Below are positions 33,463-42,601 of a stretch of 43,612 nucleotides of DNA, one piece after another. The notes under the pieces were generated by a model. That model was given only the letters and a program-made list of their open reading frames with translations, had not been told where the DNA came from and did no database searches. The position numbers and the translations under genes are program-made. The DNA comes from Terriglobia bacterium (lineage in GTDB: Bacteria; Acidobacteriota; Thermoanaerobaculia; Thermoanaerobaculales; Thermoanaerobaculaceae), in the NCBI GenBank assembly GCA_020073245.1, contig JAIQFQ010000031.1, positions 1 to 43,612 on the forward strand, written 5' to 3'. Every line of letters starts with the position of its first letter. Position 1 is the first letter of the stretch.

Positions 33463-35334
33463 ATGGCCGCACCCTACGATCCCGACGTCTACCGGCGCTT
33501 CGCCGAAAACCTGCGCGGCGCCCTCGACGGTCCCAACATCGAGCACATCTCCATGGGCGCCCTGCGGCGCAAGGCGCTCGAGACCGCGGTCGTCACCGCG
33601 AACGGGTCGCCGCTCTGGTTCTCGGCGGTGTCCTCACGCATGGCTGCGAAGACGGTCTACCTCGGCAACGGGCCCGAGATCGTGCTGCCGAAGCCGACGC
33701 CGGAGCAGCTCGCGCTGGTGGAGAAGGCCCCCGAGCAGCTCCACAAGGTGCTCCAGCTCATGCGCACCATGCCGTTCGTCCACGTGCGCCGGCAGATGGG
33801 CGACAACAGGGAGTTCAACCCGATCTGCAGCCTGTACGTGTGCGTCGCGGACAAGAAGAACTACCGCCTCGCCTACGAGTGGGCGATGACGATGGGCGAC
33901 GTCAGGAAGAATCGGCCCGGCCCCGAGTTCATCATGATCGACGTGCCGCAGGAGCACCAGCTGCGGATGCAGATCCTCACGATCCCCGAGCACGACATCA
34001 ACATCGCGCTCGGCACCGACTACACCGGCGAGTGCAAGAAGGGGTTCCTGCGCCAGGGGATGTTCCGCGCCGACGGCCGCGGGATGCTGGGGTTGCACGC
34101 CGGCACCAAGCTCGTCCGCGCGCGCGACCGCGCGACCGGAAAGCTCAAGACGTATGCGGTGTTCATGTTCGGCCTCACGGCCACCGGCAAGTCCACGTGG
34201 AGCTGCCACCAACTCGGGCTCGACGTCGAGCAGGGCGAGGGGACGTGGGTGTCGCAGGACGACATCGTGTTCCTGCGCCGCGACGGCAGCTCGTACGGCA
34301 CCGAGTTGGGGTTCTACGTCAAGACCGACGTGGACGTGAAGCTCCAGGAGGCGATGTACAACGCGCTCATCCACCACACGGCGCTGCTCGAGAACGTCAT
34401 GGTCGACGCCAAGGGCAAGATCGACTTTCTCGACGAGCGCCTGGGCGAGAACGGCCGCGGCGTGCTCGACCGCCGCGAGCTCAAGGTGAAGCGCGGGCGC
34501 AAGATGGTCTCGATCTGCGCCGACACGATCAACACCGCGAACCTCGAGGAGGTGGACGGCATCGTGTTCGCGTTCATCACGCGACGCGGCACGATCATGC
34601 CGTTCGCCCAGCGCCTCACCCCGGAGCAGGGCGTGATGGCGTACCTGTGGGGAGAGTCCACCCACTCGTTCGCGACCGTCCCCGCCAAGGCCGGCGAGTC
34701 CGTCCGAATCGTCGGGATGGACGACTTCATCGTCGGCGCCCAGGGGCGCAAGGTGAACGCGTTCTACGACATCGTGATGGATCTCGTGGCCCGCTACCCG
34801 GGGAAGGTGCACTTCTTCCAGTACAACACCGGCGGGATGGGCGAGATCATCGAGGTGGACAAAGCGACCGGCAAGAAGAACCAGGTCCGCAAGGTCACGC
34901 GCGTCCCGATCGACCTGATGGCGGCGCTCCAGCGCGGCGACCTCCGCGGCACCAACGAGTACGCCAAGGGCCGCCTCGGCACCGAGTACGTGGTCAACGC
35001 CGAGGGCACCGAGCTCGGCCAGTACGACGCGCACAACTACTACTCGGACGACCAGATCGAAGCGTACGTCGCGGACCTCGTGGACGGCCGGAGGAAGTTC
35101 ACCGAGCTGATCGCCGAGCAGGGGTTGCGCAAGGACATCCGGGAGATCGCCCACCGCGAGCTCGATGCGATCGACGCGACCACCCGAAAGAAGGCCGAGC
35201 CGTGGGCGCCCGCCGAGGCGCGCGAGATCACCGCCGCCGAGGACCGCGACCCGCGCTCGAAGTGGATCTCCCCGTGGGAGCCGCGCCGCCCGAGCGCCGG
35301 CCTCTTCCCGGCGCCGGCTGCCAAGCGGCGCTAA
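33463..35334 (+). CDS. pckA: Phosphoenolpyruvate carboxykinase (ATP-type), long divergent form
   Basis: Protein of 623 residues, longer than the ~540 of E. coli PckA. It interconverts oxaloacetate + ATP and phosphoenolpyruvate + ADP + CO2 in the cytoplasm. The P-loop is FGLTATGKSTWS (residues 237-245 include G-x4-GKST; most PckA have GLSGTGKTTL), followed by VSQDDIVFLRRDGSSYGTE with the metal-binding Asp pair at 266-267. IPEHDINIALGTDYTGECKKGFLRQGMF and FAFITRRGTIMPFAQRL are further conserved blocks. The start has GCGAGG before ATG; the longer open frame upstream is not conserved. Codons 273-339 are duplicated exactly at the right end of the window. Confidence 0.88.
   Translation: MAAPYDPDVYRRFAENLRGALDGPNIEHISMGALRRKALETAVVTANGSPLWFSAVSSRMAAKTVYLGNGPEIVLPKPTPEQLALVEKAPEQLHKVLQLMRTMPFVHVRRQMGDNREFNPICSLYVCVADKKNYRLAYEWAMTMGDVRKNRPGPEFIMIDVPQEHQLRMQILTIPEHDINIALGTDYTGECKKGFLRQGMFRADGRGMLGLHAGTKLVRARDRATGKLKTYAVFMFGLTATGKSTWSCHQLGLDVEQGEGTWVSQDDIVFLRRDGSSYGTELGFYVKTDVDVKLQEAMYNALIHHTALLENVMVDAKGKIDFLDERLGENGRGVLDRRELKVKRGRKMVSICADTINTANLEEVDGIVFAFITRRGTIMPFAQRLTPEQGVMAYLWGESTHSFATVPAKAGESVRIVGMDDFIVGAQGRKVNAFYDIVMDLVARYPGKVHFFQYNTGGMGEIIEVDKATGKKNQVRKVTRVPIDLMAALQRGDLRGTNEYAKGRLGTEYVVNAEGTELGQYDAHNYYSDDQIEAYVADLVDGRRKFTELIAEQGLRKDIREIAHRELDAIDATTRKKAEPWAPAEAREITAAEDRDPRSKWISPWEPRRPSAGLFPAPAAKRR
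34279..34480 (+). repeat. Left copy of a 202-nt exact direct repeat (inside pckA)
   Basis: This segment is identical base for base to 43411-43612, 9,132 nt away. It covers the codons after LRRDGSSYG through the RR-E-L region. The repeat may continue beyond the window edge. Confidence 0.95.
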
Positions 35335-35364
35335 GAGAGTCCCGGCGAACTGCCGATTTCAGCG

Positions 35365-35400
35365 CTCGCGATCGCGCGCGCCAACTGCGCAGCGCGCGAG
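35365..35400 (+). terminator. Weak GC hairpin after pckA
   Basis: CTCGCG ... CGCGAG inverted repeat with G+C-rich inner part, 31 nt after the pckA stop. No T-run follows, so only a weak terminator candidate. Composition changes right after it, which may mark the left edge of the island. Confidence 0.3.
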
Positions 35401-35496
35401 TATCCGCCTGGAGCGCCAGACCCAACGGAGCATCTCGTCCGAGAGCTATATGCACCCGGCTCCTTGACCGGCTGGCCTCAGACCAAGCGCTAAAGG

Positions 35497-38400
35497 GTGC
35501 ATCGTCCGCGCACTCGGGGCCGCAACGGCATAGAATCTGCTGTTGGAGACAGGGAATTGGCCAGCAACCGAACATACCCCTGGAGGCGCTTCTGGGGTCC
35601 ACCGGGTGATGCACCGCTGAGCGATGAAGGCTTCCTGATCGACCCAGCGGGCGATTTCGGTCATGTGGTGAACCCGAACGCACTGTCCCTTCAAGAGCTG
35701 GCATCAGTGCCCGTCTTGGTCCTGCTTGGCGCCCCTGGCGCAGGCAAGAGCCACGCTGTGGCTGAGGAGGTGACGCGTCTTCGCTCAGACGGGCCGGAAG
35801 ACCGAATTGCGTTCCACGACCTTGCGGAGATCGGCGATGAACACCAGCTGAGGAAGGATATCTTTGAGAGCGGTTGGTTCACGGACTGGTGTCAGGGAGA
35901 TGGCTCCCTGGTCCTGTTCCTCGACAGCTACGATGAGTGTCTGCTCGACCTAGGCTCATTGCACAAGGTCCTACTGGCTGAGTTGCGCAAGTGTCCCGTT
36001 GAGCGCTTCAGCCTTCGGGTCGCCTGTCGTACGGCCGATTGGCCGTTCAGACTCGAGGACAGACTTCGTCACTTGTGGGGGGACAACAAAGTCAAGATGC
36101 TGGAGCTTTGGCCACTTCGCCGGGAGGATGTGGCCTCTGCTGCCGAGGCGGAGCGAATCGACGTCGAGGCTTTCATGCAGGCCATCCTAGCCAATCAGGC
36201 CGTCCCGCTTGCGACCCAGCCCATCACACTGAAGTTCCTACTTGGGGCGTACCTCGCGCACGGGAAGCTCGCCTCATCGGCCACGGAACTCTACGAAGAG
36301 GGATGTTTGCGGCTTTGCGAGGAGGTGAACGAGGACCGGTTGTTGTCTGGTCACGCGGGGAGACTCCCGGCCCGCCAGCGCCTTCAGGTCGCTTCTCGCG
36401 TGGCAGCGCTCCAGGTCTTCTGCAACCGACTCGCTCTGTGCGCTGGAGCGCCAGAGTCCGATGCCTCGAACGCAGAGCTTCGGCCGAGCGAGGTGGTCGG
36501 AGGCGACGAGGTAGTCGACGGACTCGCGTTCAACGTGAACCGAGACGCGATTAATGAAACAACGGCGACTGCCTTGTTCGCTTCCAAGGGTCCACACCGA
36601 CTCGGGTTCGCACACCGCAGCTTCGCCGAATTCCTTGCGGCCCGCTACCTGAAGGCCCTGGACTTTTCCCCCAACCAGGTTTTGTCACTCGTCACCGGCC
36701 AATCTGACGGCCACGCCAGCGTGGTGCCTCAGCTCGCGGGCACCGTGGCCTGGCTCGCAGGGACGGTGCCCGTCCTTCTGCGTGAACTGCTCTCCTGCGC
36801 GCCAGAGGTCGTGCTGCGCGGGGACTTGGCCACGCTGGGCCCCGCCGAGCGGGCGGCCTTGGCCGCTGCCCTTCTAGCAGCGTTCGACGAGGAACGGTTG
36901 CTCGACGTGAGGCGGGGCTTCCACGAGCACTACGCAAAGCTCAACCACCCCGGGTTAGGCAAGCAGTTGCTCCCCTTCATCAAAGACAAGGCCAGAGGGC
37001 CCGTAGTTCGGCGGGTCGCTATCGACATTGCCGAACGTTGTCATCTCGTCCAGCTCCAGAACCCTTTGGTTGAGGTCTTCCTGGACACCTCCGACACGAT
37101 TGAGACTCGCATCCAGGCCGGATGGGCGATCTCGCGGATCGCGGACCCGTCTACCCGCGCCCGGGTGCGGCCGGTGCTGGCAATGGCCCCTCGCGATGAC
37201 CCTGACGATGAAATGAAGGGGTGTGCGCTGAGGGCCCTCTGGCCAGGCCTCATCACAGCTGAAGAGCTCTTTCCTTTCCTAACCCGGCCGCAACGCTCGA
37301 ACCTCCTCGGGGCCTACCGCTCATTCCTCTGGGACCTACCAACCACACTCAGGGCGGAGGACATCCCTCCCGCGCTAGCGTTCCTTCAACGGATCGCGCC
37401 AATCCACTCACTGGACCCTCTGGACGACGTAGCGGACGGGATTATCAAGCGTGCCGTCGAGCTCGCATTGGAGCCTCCCGTGTTCGGCGCATTGGTAGGC
37501 CACATCGCGCACGCAATGAAGGAGCCAGCCTTCGAGTGGGGCTATAGGCGGCGAAGCACGCTTCTGGAAATGCTCGTCGACAAACCCAGCCTTCGACTAG
37601 ACCTGGCAAGCGCACTCCTCCGCACATTGCCAACCGCCGACCGCGAGTGGCAGATCGCCGTAAGTAGCCTCGCGTGGCTCCTTGGCGTCGCCGATATCCC
37701 GTGGATGGTCGATCAGCTGGAACACAGGGCAGAAGGCCCGATCCGCAACGCCCTGGCCCGACTCATCAGCCTTCATTTTCAGGGGTGTGACGGCGAGAGC
37801 ACCGACCTGGTGCTTGCGGCAACCCAGCGAGTCCCATTGCTGGCAAACGAGCTCCGTTGGGCCATCGGCCCGGTTGACCTCGATTCGGAATGGGCCGACA
37901 ACATGCGGAGCTTGCACAAGCGCCAGCAGGAGTTCGAGTCCGAGCGGGCGGCTCGGAGCGATTTGAGCCCGCCGCCCGAAGTGCGGATCGTGGAGCTCCT
38001 TGGGACGTTCGACCCGGAACACCCAGAAACCTGGATCCCCATTGACTTCGAACTCCTGCGCCTCGCCGATAACCGGCAACTCATCGACGAACTGAATTCG
38101 GATCTCACCGCTGGATGGGCGTGGCCCCGGCTCGACGTGGAGACGAAGACAAGGGTTACCAAGGCCGCGACCGAGTTCCTCCTTCACGGCGAGCCCAAAC
38201 CTGAGACGTGGCTGGGCAAGAACCTGGTTGGCCGCGTTGCGTTTGCGGGTTACCGGGTGTTCAGGCTCCTTGACTCGGTTGACCCGGCGGCGCTCGCCAA
38301 CCTGTCATATGAGGTTTGGGCTCGCTGGGCGTGCATCATCGTGGCGTTCCCGATTTCCACGGGTAACGACGAATGGGAAGCACCGCACAGGCGATTGGTC

Positions 38401-39765
38401 GGAATCGCATACCAAAGGGCTCCTGAGTCGATCCTCCGAACCTTGATGACGGTCATTGACCAGGAGGCGAAGGAGGGCTCCGGATACCTTTCCATCCTGC
38501 GGAAGTTTGATGTTTGGGATAAGGGCTTCGCGAGGGCTCTCCTCGACAAAGCTGGTGGCGCCACCCTCGGACCGGAGGCGTTACGATGCTTGCTTACGGT
38601 TCTGCTTCAGCACAAGCTTCCAGAGGCATTAGCGTTTGCAGGAGACCTCATCGACAATCTTCCCGAGGCGACCACCGCCGCGCGTGAGAGAGCCATTGCG
38701 GCAGCCAAGGCTCTGACCTCAACCTGGCCCGAAGCCGGTTGGGAGCGGGTCTGGCCGGTGATTTCCACCGACGGTCCGGCTGGGCGTGAGGTACTGGGAT
38801 GGCTCTTTCACCGGGTCGCGACAGAGGCCGCTGTCACGAGCCGGCTTAATGAGGGTCAGTTGGAACGCCTCTATATGTTCCTCGAAGAAGAGTTCCCGGG
38901 AGTCCCGTATGAGGTCCGGACTGAGGTTGCCAGCTTTGTTGGTCCAGCAGACAGCGCACGCATGGCGAAGCAGGCTGTTCTGGAAGACCTAAGACGCCGC
39001 GGCACGCGCGACGCCGTCGCCGCAATCCGACGCCTCCGACAATCACTGCCTCATATTGACTGGCTGAAATGGGTGGAGCTTGACGCGGAACAGGTCCGGG
39101 TTGGAGCTTCCTGGCAGCCACCAAGGCCGCTCGAGGTCATGGCCCTAGCGCGGTCGCGAGAAAATACGTTCGTCGAGGACGTCCACGGGCTCCTGATCGT
39201 GATCCAGCAATCGCTCATGCGTCTCCAGGATGAGTTGCAGTGTGAAACCCCTGCCATGCAGTTCTTGTGGGCCGACACAACTGCTCATCCTCGGCCCAAG
39301 GACGAGGGTGCGCTCTCGGACTTTGTCAAGCTGCACCTGGAGCGAGACCTCAGGGACCGTGGTGTGATCGTAAACCGCGAGGTCGAGATTCGCTCAAACC
39401 GTACTAGCCAAGAAGGCGAGCGGGTCGACATCCACGTAGATGCGGTCCGCCAACTGCCGCATGGCGACCTGAGCCGCCTCAAGGTCGTCATCGAAGTCAA
39501 AGGGTGCTGGAACGTCGAACTCAAATCGGCCATGGAGACTCAACTCCTGGAGCGCTACCTCGCCGACAATCCCGGCGCTGCTGGCATCTACCTGGTAGGC
39601 TGGTTCAACTGCCCCCAGTGGAGTGCCGAAGACTCGCGCCGACACGCTGCGAGCCAGTTCGACTCCATCGAGGCCGCCACGGACTACGTCGGCGACCAGG
39701 CAAAAACACTGTCCGATGCGAGTACCCAACTGGTGGCAACAGTCCTGGATGTCGCCCTACGTTGA
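35497..39765 (+). CDS. STAND/NACHT-like NTPase with alpha-helical repeats and C-terminal PD-(D/E)xK nuclease
   Basis: Protein of up to 1,422 residues. N-terminal NTPase: YPWRRFWGPPG (27-37), Walker A VLLGAPGAGKSHAV (76-88, Lys84), Walker B SLVLFLDSYDEC (137-148, Asp143), and winged-helix-like LGFAHRSFAEFLAARYL, a pattern common to NACHT proteins. A long alpha-helical middle (about 400-1250) is probably HEAT/ARM-type repeats. C-terminus: GERVDIHVDAV (Asp1311) and LKVVIEVKGCWN (Glu1333, Lys1335), a classic D...ExK nuclease core. Domain order (NTPase-sensor-nuclease) fits an anti-phage STAND/NACHT protein with the effector at the C-terminus. Start GTG at 35497 is the longest; a TTG at 35557 behind GGAGACAGGGAA fits better. 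Monocistronic. Confidence 0.78.
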   Translation: MHRPRTRGRNGIESAVGDRELASNRTYPWRRFWGPPGDAPLSDEGFLIDPAGDFGHVVNPNALSLQELASVPVLVLLGAPGAGKSHAVAEEVTRLRSDGPEDRIAFHDLAEIGDEHQLRKDIFESGWFTDWCQGDGSLVLFLDSYDECLLDLGSLHKVLLAELRKCPVERFSLRVACRTADWPFRLEDRLRHLWGDNKVKMLELWPLRREDVASAAEAERIDVEAFMQAILANQAVPLATQPITLKFLLGAYLAHGKLASSATELYEEGCLRLCEEVNEDRLLSGHAGRLPARQRLQVASRVAALQVFCNRLALCAGAPESDASNAELRPSEVVGGDEVVDGLAFNVNRDAINETTATALFASKGPHRLGFAHRSFAEFLAARYLKALDFSPNQVLSLVTGQSDGHASVVPQLAGTVAWLAGTVPVLLRELLSCAPEVVLRGDLATLGPAERAALAAALLAAFDEERLLDVRRGFHEHYAKLNHPGLGKQLLPFIKDKARGPVVRRVAIDIAERCHLVQLQNPLVEVFLDTSDTIETRIQAGWAISRIADPSTRARVRPVLAMAPRDDPDDEMKGCALRALWPGLITAEELFPFLTRPQRSNLLGAYRSFLWDLPTTLRAEDIPPALAFLQRIAPIHSLDPLDDVADGIIKRAVELALEPPVFGALVGHIAHAMKEPAFEWGYRRRSTLLEMLVDKPSLRLDLASALLRTLPTADREWQIAVSSLAWLLGVADIPWMVDQLEHRAEGPIRNALARLISLHFQGCDGESTDLVLAATQRVPLLANELRWAIGPVDLDSEWADNMRSLHKRQQEFESERAARSDLSPPPEVRIVELLGTFDPEHPETWIPIDFELLRLADNRQLIDELNSDLTAGWAWPRLDVETKTRVTKAATEFLLHGEPKPETWLGKNLVGRVAFAGYRVFRLLDSVDPAALANLSYEVWARWACIIVAFPISTGNDEWEAPHRRLVGIAYQRAPESILRTLMTVIDQEAKEGSGYLSILRKFDVWDKGFARALLDKAGGATLGPEALRCLLTVLLQHKLPEALAFAGDLIDNLPEATTAARERAIAAAKALTSTWPEAGWERVWPVISTDGPAGREVLGWLFHRVATEAAVTSRLNEGQLERLYMFLEEEFPGVPYEVRTEVASFVGPADSARMAKQAVLEDLRRRGTRDAVAAIRRLRQSLPHIDWLKWVELDAEQVRVGASWQPPRPLEVMALARSRENTFVEDVHGLLIVIQQSLMRLQDELQCETPAMQFLWADTTAHPRPKDEGALSDFVKLHLERDLRDRGVIVNREVEIRSNRTSQEGERVDIHVDAVRQLPHGDLSRLKVVIEVKGCWNVELKSAMETQLLERYLADNPGAAGIYLVGWFNCPQWSAEDSRRHAASQFDSIEAATDYVGDQAKTLSDASTQLVATVLDVALR

Positions 39766-39837
39766 CGTGCCGATCGTCGTCCGGCTCCTCACCCTCGAGC
39801 TGCGCACCTCGAGTATTGTCCGGACGATGGTCCAGAT

Positions 39838-39864
39838 GAAAACGGCCGCTGGATGCCCGTTTTC
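39838..39864 (+). terminator. Hairpin terminator after the NTPase-nuclease gene
   Basis: Perfect 8-bp inverted repeat GAAAACGG / CCGTTTTC with an 11-nt loop, 73 nt after the stop, ending in TTTTCC. The A/T-rich stem ends mean it could also act in the other direction, for the methyltransferase operon that ends at 39973. Confidence 0.55.
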
Positions 39865-39972
39865 CTAAAGTATGGGAAATCGTCCTGGCTGCCGTCGGAG
39901 CCGTGGAGCCGCAATCCGCTGACGTCGACCGTGGTGTGCGTCCCTGCACTGCCTCCCGGCCGTCAAGCCCAC

Positions 39973-40665
39973 CTATTGCGCTCGAGCATACAGAACCAGC
40001 CACGGGCTAGCGGGCGCAACCCACCCATCAATCACCCGATCGCGGATTTCCCTGAGCTCCTCGATCTGGAACCCGCTCTTCCTCAGTTGCCGAACCATCG
40101 CGCCGAGACTCCAATGCGTGTCGATCAGCACGACACTTTCCAGGCCGTCGGACATTTCGACCAGGAACTGGCTACCATCCTCGAAATACCGGGCGTTGTC
40201 GAAATCTGTGCGATAGGTGGAGAACCGCTGGGCTCGGAAACAAGGATGTGTCACCGACGCGACCACTGTGCCGCCGGGTCTTAGGAAACCGTGGATCAGC
40301 GACAGTGTCTCGACACACTCGGTGTCGGAGCGCAAGGACATCCAGACCGCATTGAAAGTTGCGACGTCAAAGTGCCGGGGCGCGATCAATTCTACACTTC
40401 CGACAACGGAGACATGCGCGAGATGGGCGCATTTCTCCTGCGCCAGCGCCACCATGGTCGGCGTTGGATCAAAGACCACGATTTCTGGAATGGGAACTTG
40501 AGTCAAACCACATACGAAGGATCCGTCACCCCCACCATAGTCTAGCAGTGCACCAGGCTTGCGTTCACCCAGCCACCTCGCAATCTCAACAAACACCGTG
40601 TCGCGTCTAGCGTCGTTGATCCGCGAGTACTGTGTCGCGAGCGCCTCCCAGTCGGTGAAACTCAT
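39973..40665 (-). CDS. SAM-dependent class I methyltransferase
   Basis: Protein of 230 residues. Motif I is LLDYGGGDGSFV (40-51), with VFDPTPTMVALAQ as the acidic end of strand 2 and HFDVATFNAVWMSL as motif IV, then LRPGGTVVASVTHPC. Later residues FSTYRTDFDNARYFEDGS and LESVVLIDTHWSLGAMVRQLRKSGFQIEELRE are typical of small-molecule methyltransferases of the UbiE/Coq5-like type. Start MSFTDWEALA; it overlaps the stop of the binding-protein gene by ATGA. As the last gene of an ABC importer operon it may methylate the imported compound or a relative of it; there is no direct evidence. Confidence 0.82.
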   Translation of the reverse strand: MSFTDWEALATQYSRINDARRDTVFVEIARWLGERKPGALLDYGGGDGSFVCGLTQVPIPEIVVFDPTPTMVALAQEKCAHLAHVSVVGSVELIAPRHFDVATFNAVWMSLRSDTECVETLSLIHGFLRPGGTVVASVTHPCFRAQRFSTYRTDFDNARYFEDGSQFLVEMSDGLESVVLIDTHWSLGAMVRQLRKSGFQIEELREIRDRVIDGWVAPASPWLVLYARAQ

Positions 40666-41696
40666 GCCGGGGGAACCAGATGCTTCCTTAGGCGTTCGAG
40701 CGTGACCGCTGGATCGACCAGTCCGGACTCCTGCATGGACAACAGTGTTTTCATCCAACGGCCGCGATCTCCCAAGTCCATCGTCCCAGGCAACACGTTT
40801 TGGAAGAAGACGAATTCCAACGTCTTGGCGACCTGCTCCTCCACCACTCCCCTTTCGACGCCCGTATAGACCGCGGCCACGCGTTGCGCAGCATCAACGG
40901 GATCGTTCTTCACCCGCTGCCAGGCCGATCTGAGATCGCGTTGAATATTCCCCAGCTCTTCCGGATTGGCCTTCGCCAATCGCCTTGTCGCCACCAAAAC
41001 GTTGCCGTACAGTTCGATCCCGTCCGCTGCAGGGTCGAAAACCACTAATGGCTGTCCAACTCTTGCCGCCAGACGGAAGGGTTCCTCATTCAGATACACC
41101 GGATAGGCCAGCAGAGGGGCCGTGAGGACGATCGCGTTGTCGAATCCCACCGGCTCCACTGTTAGGGAGTCACCGGCCTTGTGGATCTTCTTCCACTGGA
41201 GCCATACGGAGGTGGTCTCGGTACCTCGCTTGTCTCCCACCCGCACCAGCTTTCGCGTTAACTGGTCGAAGAGCCATCGGTTCAACTCCGCGGGCGTCGC
41301 CGCCTTGGCTTTCGTCAGCCCAGCCCTCCTCGCGGCCTCTGGGTGCATTACCCATCCCACCGGATTTCGCTGGAAATCCACGAAGAAACAGACAAGCTCC
41401 CCGTCCGCTCCTACAGACGGCGATTCGCTAATCGCCCGAAGAAAGACGTCCGCACCCACCACCGCGAAATCCGCCCGGCCACTTCTAACCTCTTCCAGGG
41501 GAAAGATGTTCGGCCCGCCTTCGTGTATCTGGACACGCCCGCGGCTTGCATCCGCGAGCAGATACTCACCTGCGAAAGTTGGGTCGTGAAGCCAGTTCAG
41601 TTGGATCATCAGCGGTCGTCCCGCTGGCGCCTCCCGCCGACAGCCCGCAAGAACGGCCGCGGCCGCCAGAATCGGGACGATAGCCCAGCGCTTCAT
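40662..41696 (-). CDS. ABC transporter substrate-binding lipoprotein (NMT1/THI5-like)
   Basis: Protein of 344 residues with a lipoprotein signal peptide (MKRWAIVPILAAAAVLAGC, lipobox LAGC, Cys19). The mature part begins QLNWLHDPTFAGEYLLADA and continues with GGPNIFPLEEVRSGRADFAVVGADVFLRA, the pattern of SsuA/ThiY-type proteins that bind sulfonates, thiamine-pyrimidine precursors or riboflavin. Start chosen at this Met because GGGGGTGAG lies upstream; it overlaps the permease stop by ATGA. It delivers its ligand to the membrane permease. The ligand cannot be told from sequence; the NWLHDPxFAG motif favours a heterocyclic vitamin precursor over sulfonates. Confidence 0.84.
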   Translation of the reverse strand: MKRWAIVPILAAAAVLAGCRREAPAGRPLMIQLNWLHDPTFAGEYLLADASRGRVQIHEGGPNIFPLEEVRSGRADFAVVGADVFLRAISESPSVGADGELVCFFVDFQRNPVGWVMHPEAARRAGLTKAKAATPAELNRWLFDQLTRKLVRVGDKRGTETTSVWLQWKKIHKAGDSLTVEPVGFDNAIVLTAPLLAYPVYLNEEPFRLAARVGQPLVVFDPAADGIELYGNVLVATRRLAKANPEELGNIQRDLRSAWQRVKNDPVDAAQRVAAVYTGVERGVVEEQVAKTLEFVFFQNVLPGTMDLGDRGRWMKTLLSMQESGLVDPAVTLERLRKHLVPPA

Positions 41697-42601
41697 GGTC
41701 TCACCCCCTTTCTCTGAAAACGGAGCCACCTTCTCCATAGTGTGGCATCAATGATGCTCACGACAATCCAGTCAAAGAAGAGAACACACCAGATGCAGCC
41801 AGCTATCAACTCAAAGTTGCTCGTTTGCTGCGCGCGCAGGACTACCTTCCCCACACCACCAAGCCAAGGTTTGTCAACTCCTCCCTGCGGCAGCACGAGC
41901 TCGTAGAAGGCGGGCGTCACTGTCTCGAGGATCACAATCGAAACCACGGCAAGATGGAATGCACGCCTCAATGCCTCGGCAAAGACCGCAATGTCGAAGT
42001 CCCTCAGTCGTCGGACTTGAACAAGCCTCACCCTGGCCCGCCTGAGCACACGAAGGGCTCGCCCCGGAATGAACAAGGATTCGGCTAGGAAGAGATGTTC
42101 GTCCCCAGCGAAAACGACCGCCGTAACCACACACTTATAGACGGTGTACCCAGCCAGCGCCAGTCCTGTCACCGAGACCATTGCCATAGAAACGAGCCAC
42201 TTAGGCATCCCATAGTCGAGGAATAGTTTCATCGAAACGGCGTACGACATGGCGAGCGTAAGAACGAGAGGAATCACATACAGCCAGTCGAAAAAACGAT
42301 CGAAATGCTCGGACAGTGACAAATGAAAACGGTGCCGCGGGGCCTGCGCGCCCAACCGGCCCGCGCCAACAAAGAGGGCGATCACGTACCCACCGCCAGC
42401 GCCGATCACCCAGGCCGCCAGAGATGCCAAGAAAGTCGCACCTAGCGCGCGGAAGTGATCGACGGTCAATGATAGAATGGCACTCGGAAGTAACGGGAAG
42501 AGCCAAGTTTTGCCAAAGGACGTCGCGTCGTCAACCGCCCTCAATACCCAGAGGGCGAGACCCCACAAAAGAATCCGGCGGAGGGTTACTTTAATACTCA
42601 T
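41693..42601 (-). CDS. ABC transporter permease (BPD_transp_1 / SsuC-like)
   Basis: Membrane protein of 302 residues with about six hydrophobic helices (e.g. AWVIGAGGGYVIALFVG, WLYVIPLVLTLAMSYAV, LVSMAMVSVTGLALAGYTVY, LAVVSIVILETVTPAFYELV, LIAGCIWCVLFFDWIVVSI). The EAA-type loop that contacts the ATPase is modified (AESLFIPGRALRVLRRARV). In SsuC-type permeases helices 4 and 5 flank that loop; the same arrangement is seen here. It starts at an ATGA overlap with the ATPase and ends in one with the binding protein. It is more divergent than its partners, so assignment leans on context. Confidence 0.74.
   Translation of the reverse strand: MSIKVTLRRILLWGLALWVLRAVDDATSFGKTWLFPLLPSAILSLTVDHFRALGATFLASLAAWVIGAGGGYVIALFVGAGRLGAQAPRHRFHLSLSEHFDRFFDWLYVIPLVLTLAMSYAVSMKLFLDYGMPKWLVSMAMVSVTGLALAGYTVYKCVVTAVVFAGDEHLFLAESLFIPGRALRVLRRARVRLVQVRRLRDFDIAVFAEALRRAFHLAVVSIVILETVTPAFYELVLPQGGVDKPWLGGVGKVVLRAQQTSNFELIAGCIWCVLFFDWIVVSIIDATLWRRWLRFQRKGVRP

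Noticed and set aside
35335..35496. Promoter with TTGACC at 35464 for the NTPase-nuclease
   Set aside because: No acceptable -10 at 16-18 nt downstream.
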